A stretch of DNA of 34,610 nt, from NCBI RefSeq assembly GCF_027604915.1, contig NZ_JAJAQC010000066.1, forward strand, positions 1 to 34,610, given 5' to 3'. The stretch's first letter is position 1; each line of letters opens with the position of its first letter. The DNA is from Streptomonospora mangrovi. GTDB taxonomy: Bacteria; Actinomycetota; Actinomycetes; Streptosporangiales; Streptosporangiaceae. Below, in pieces: positions 32,151 to 34,610 of the stretch. A model generated the notes under the pieces. The model saw only the letters and a list, made by a program, of their open reading frames with translations, was not told the DNA's origin and ran no database searches. The translations under genes were made by a program, and so were the position numbers.

Positions 32151-32170
32151 ACCGAAACGGAACCGAAACG
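32151..32170 (-). promoter_or_regulatory. 11-bp-spaced direct repeat upstream of the NlpC/P60 gene
   Basis: ACCGAAACG occurs at 32151-32159 and 32162-32170, so the repeat period is 11 bases. OmpR/PhoB-type response regulators typically bind such repeats on one face of the helix. It lies about 155 bases before the NlpC/P60 start and 17 bases after the polymerase stop. The regulator is unknown. Confidence 0.35.
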
Positions 32171-32186
32171 CGGCGGGGGCGCCGAA

Positions 32187-33893
32187 TCAGGCGTCGGCGT
32201 AGCAGTCCACCACGGAGACGTCGAGGGGGAACCGCACCGGGGTGGCGCCGAACATGCGGGCGCCGGCCTCGTCGGCGGCGCCGCGCACGATCGCCACCGC
32301 GTCCTCGGCCAGGGCGCGCGGCACGTGCACCACGAGTTCGTCGTGCTGGAAGAACACGATCTGGGGCGTGCCGAGGTGGGTGTCGAGGCCGGCCAGGCCG
32401 CGCCGCACCGCCGCCATCAGCACCAGCGCCCACTCGGCGGCGGTGGCCTGGATGACGAAGTTGCGGGTGAAGCGGCCCCGGTCGCGCGCGGCGCGGTCGG
32501 GGCGGTCGGACCGCTCGCGGGCTTCGGGGTCGCCGGGTTCGGTGTCGTCGCCCGCGCCGGTGCGCAGCGGCGGCGGGCAGGTGCGGCCCAGCCACGAGCG
32601 CACCAGGCGGCCCTGCTCGCCGTCGGCGGCGGCGGAGTCGACGTAGTCGATGGCGCGGGGGTAGGCCCGGCGCAGGACCGGCAGCAACTGGGCGGCGTCG
32701 CCGCTGGTCTGGCCGTACATGGCGGCCAGCAGGGCGATCTTGGCGCGCTGGCGGTCGCCGCCGAAGGAGCCCGCCAGGCGGGCGTAGAGGTCGTGGCTGC
32801 CGGCGGCGGCCGCCAGGCCGGTGTCGCCCGAGACCGCCGCGAGGATGCGGGGTTCGAGCTGGCCGGCGTCGGCGCACACCAGGGTCCAGTCGGGGTCGGC
32901 CACCACGGCGCGCCGGATGACCTTGGGGATCTGGAGGGCGCCGCCGCCCCGGGTGGCCCAGCGGCCCGAGACCACGCCGCCCACCACGTAGTCGGTGCGG
33001 AACCGCCCGCCCGAGACCCAGGTGTCGAGCCACTGCCAGCCGTGCGCGGAGTGCAGCCGGGCCAGCTCCTTGTAGCGCAGCAGCAGCGGCACCACGGGGT
33101 GGTCGACGCGGCGCAGCACCCAGGAGCGGGTGGAGGGCACCGGGTGGCCGACGGCGGCGAAGGCGCGGGTGAGCTGACCCGGGGAGTCGGGGTTGACGGT
33201 GCGGCCGAACGCGGCGGAGATCCGGTCGGCGAGGTCGGCCAGGACGGGCGGACGCGCGCCCGCCGGCGGGCGCGGCCCCAACTGCTCGGTGAGCACGGCG
33301 TCGTGGATGTCGGCGCGCCAGGGCACCCCGGCGTGGGCCATCTCGGCGGCGGCCAGCGCGCCGGCCGACTCCACCGCCGCCAGCAGCGCGAAGCGGTCGG
33401 GGTGCTCGACCTCGGCGATGCGGCGCTGCTGGTCGGCGTGGACCTCGATGAGGGCGTCGAGGCGGTCGGTGCCGGGCGGGAGGGTGGAGCGGTCGGGCTC
33501 GAAGAGGGCGGGCTGGGGCGCCGGGCCGGCGGCGTGGCCGGGGGCGAGGTCGGGCGGCACGGTGCGGCCGTGCAGCCGCGCCCAGGCGGCGCCCAGCGAC
33601 CGGGCCTCGCCGAACCGGCCGTGGTAGCCCAGCAGCAGGGACTCCACCAGGGCGGCGTCGTGGCAGCGGGCGACCCGTACCCCGCGCTTGACCAGCGCGG
33701 GGTAGATCTGGTCGGTGTCGGCCCAGATCCAGCGCACGGGATCGGCGCCGGGTTCGTGCTCGCCCCGGTGTTCGAGGTCGGCCACGGCACCGGCGAGGTC
33801 GTCGACCCGCCACAGCGCACGCCGACCGCCGACGGTGTCCAACTCGCGCAGCCGCCCACCGCCCTCGGCCCCTGGCACCGCCGCTATACGCAT
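32187..33893 (-). CDS. Bifunctional 3'-5' exonuclease/DNA polymerase-like protein (family A)
   Basis: 568 aa, about two thirds the length of PolA. The N-terminal part (WIWADTDQIYPALVKRGVRVARCHD) is a degenerate exonuclease-like domain; the C-terminal half is a family-A polymerase domain. Motif A reads VCADAGQLEPRILAAVSG instead of DYSQIELR, motif B RQRAKIALLAAMYGQTSG, and motif C QHDELVVHVP keeps the catalytic Asp. This is the actinobacterial class usually annotated as a bifunctional 3'-5' exonuclease/DNA polymerase; its cellular role is unclear. ATG 33893 begins the conserved MRIAAVPGAEGGGRL. There is no ribosome site, and a CAGACT hexamer 6 bases upstream could be a -10, so the mRNA may be leaderless. 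Frames further upstream are repeat DNA. Confidence 0.85.
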   Translation of the reverse strand: MRIAAVPGAEGGGRLRELDTVGGRRALWRVDDLAGAVADLEHRGEHEPGADPVRWIWADTDQIYPALVKRGVRVARCHDAALVESLLLGYHGRFGEARSLGAAWARLHGRTVPPDLAPGHAAGPAPQPALFEPDRSTLPPGTDRLDALIEVHADQQRRIAEVEHPDRFALLAAVESAGALAAAEMAHAGVPWRADIHDAVLTEQLGPRPPAGARPPVLADLADRISAAFGRTVNPDSPGQLTRAFAAVGHPVPSTRSWVLRRVDHPVVPLLLRYKELARLHSAHGWQWLDTWVSGGRFRTDYVVGGVVSGRWATRGGGALQIPKVIRRAVVADPDWTLVCADAGQLEPRILAAVSGDTGLAAAAGSHDLYARLAGSFGGDRQRAKIALLAAMYGQTSGDAAQLLPVLRRAYPRAIDYVDSAAADGEQGRLVRSWLGRTCPPPLRTGAGDDTEPGDPEARERSDRPDRAARDRGRFTRNFVIQATAAEWALVLMAAVRRGLAGLDTHLGTPQIVFFQHDELVVHVPRALAEDAVAIVRGAADEAGARMFGATPVRFPLDVSVVDCYADA

Positions 33894-33993
33894 ACGGCAA
33901 GTCTGAAGTACGCAGACGACATTTCCGCACACTACCCGCCCCGTGTCGGATGGCACGGCGAGCGACGGACACGGACGGTGGGATGGGAGGGCG

Positions 33994-34135
33994 GGCGACC
34001 ATCGGGCCGCGCACCAGTGGTTGAGGCGGGTGACGGGGCGGCGACGGCGGCGGATGGCCGGGAAGGCGATCACCGGGCCGCCCACCAGTGGTCGGGGCAG
34101 GCGACGGGTCGCCGACGGCGGCGGATGGCCGGGAA
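33994..34135. repeat. 71-bp tandem repeat, two units plus degenerate flanks
   Basis: Unit 1 (33994-34064) and unit 2 (34065-34135) are both exactly 71 bases and differ at 9 positions (about 87% identity). Both contain CACCAGTGG and end GGCGGATGGCCGGGAA. A decayed third unit follows (34136 to about 34200, sharing GGCGACGGGGCGGCGA), and a partial one precedes (GGATGGGAGGGC at 33981-33992). Confidence 0.85.
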
Positions 34136-34362
34136 GGCGGTGCCCGTGGAGCGGGGCGGGCTGTTGGGGTGGCGACGGGGCGGCGAGGGCGGCGGGCGGC
34201 TCGGGCGGGCGGAACCGGCTCGGCATGGCGGCGGCCTTCAGGCGAACACGGAATCAGAGGCGCGGCGCGGGACCTCTTCGCCGCCCCTCCCGCGACGAGC
34301 GCGCGATCGGCGCGACCACCCGATCCGCAAACCGTCACAAGTTGGACACCAGCACCCCGAAA

Positions 34363-34377
34363 TCTCACATGGTGAGA
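34363..34377. promoter_or_regulatory. Orphan operator-like palindrome
   Basis: TCTCAC-ATG-GTGAGA is a perfect 6-bp inverted repeat in AT-richer DNA. No gene start lies nearby: the polymerase start is 470 bases away, and to the right the IS30-type element begins. It may be the regulatory site of a gene now separated from it by the insertion. Confidence 0.4.
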
Positions 34378-34490
34378 CGAAAACAGCCCTTTTCGCCACG
34401 AGACACGGCCACGAAACGCCCTTCTGAAGAGAACCCGCATCTCGCCGCCCAAAGAATCAGGCATAGAAGACAAAACAACACGGCTTGGTG

Positions 34491-34610
34491 TCAATGGGTT
34501 GTTGCGACTAGCAGTTCGTCCAGCTTCTCGGCCGGGGTGCGATACCCCAGCGTCTTGCGCGGGCGGGTGTTGAGCAGCCCCTCCACCCGGTCCAACTCAG
34601 CCCTCTCCAC
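34491..34610 (-). mobile_element. IS30-type transposase, C-terminal part (runs out to the right)
   Basis: The minus strand reads 39 residues from the window edge to TGA at 34491-34493. The stretch LLNTRPRKTLGYRTPAEKLDELL is the typical end of IS30-family DDE transposases (NxRPRKTLGxxTPAE). The catalytic part lies beyond the window. The stop-proximal sequence GGTGTCAATGGGTTGTTGCG (34488-34507) probably belongs to the terminal inverted repeat, but the exact element end cannot be fixed without the other end. Confidence 0.85.

Larger units (their letters stand above)
33894..34490. other. 597-bp gene-free region before the IS30 remnant
   Basis: No coding potential is supported. It holds the polymerase promoter region, a 71-bp tandem repeat (33994-34135 with a decayed third unit), and from about 34320 a distinctly less GC-rich segment with one operator-like palindrome (34363-34377). 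The last 20-30 bases before 34491 probably include the end of the IS30-type element. Confidence 0.6.

Noticed and set aside
34088-34375. 95-codon plus-strand ORF over the 71-bp repeat
   Set aside because: The repeat period is not a multiple of three and the frame has no ribosome site or domain; it is best seen as non-coding repeat DNA.
30816-34427. A 1203-codon plus-strand frame over the NlpC/P60 and polymerase genes
   Set aside because: Antisense to two well-supported genes; its product is a Gly/Val/Arg-rich string without any domain.

Overview
This is a very GC-rich window (well above 70% G+C by eye) with GTG starts, long stop-free antisense frames, NlpC/P60 and PASTA-less Ser/Thr kinase genes, a twin-AsnC regulator, a DasR-type operator and an actinobacterial exonuclease/polymerase. 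All of this fits a filamentous actinomycete chromosome, plausibly Nocardiopsaceae or a near relative; the genus is an inference. The window is bounded by two transposase remnants: the last 42 codons of an IS5-type transposase on the left and the last 39 residues of an IS30-type transposase on the right.

Left part (0.2-9.5 kb): ornithine aminotransferase (rocD, -) with a 17-bp palindrome in front, a FadD-type acyl-CoA ligase (+), a membrane Ser/Thr protein kinase (+), thiD (+), an alanine/glycine:cation symporter (-), a DUF6457-type small protein (-) and a GT4 glycosyltransferase (+). Convergent pairs are separated by strong perfect hairpins (141-170, 6141-6175).

Middle part (9.6-21.4 kb): an aminotransferase (-) divergent from a LysR regulator (+) with a T-N11-A box on its start codon; a small basic coiled-coil ORF (-); a translationally coupled DMT-type membrane protein and GT4 glycosyltransferase (-); a double-AsnC regulator (+); a stand-alone asparagine-synthase-like protein (+); and a GH20 beta-N-acetylhexosaminidase (+) with a near-perfect DasR site. 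The hexosaminidase ends in a stop that overlaps the stop of a secreted glycerophosphodiesterase (-).

Right part (21.6-34.5 kb): a secreted Q/E/A/P-rich protein (+), then a five-gene minus-strand catabolic block read as MBL-fold protein > FAD monooxygenase > homogentisate dioxygenase > unknown 284-aa protein > fumarylacetoacetase, with a divergent IclR regulator. This is the homogentisate branch of tyrosine/phenylacetate breakdown. No recognisable maleylacetoacetate isomerase is present, and an uncharacterised protein sits exactly between the two enzymes that flank that step. Further right are an apparent non-coding transcription unit (promoter, palindrome, folded region, terminator), a secreted NlpC/P60 hydrolase with a permease-like N-terminal domain, a family-A polymerase/exonuclease protein, and a 600-bp gene-free region with a 71-bp tandem repeat and an orphan operator next to the IS30 remnant.

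The best candidates for undescribed biology are the unknown protein in the homogentisate operon, the MBL/FMO/IclR module attached to it, and the putative small RNA at about 30.47-30.69 kb.
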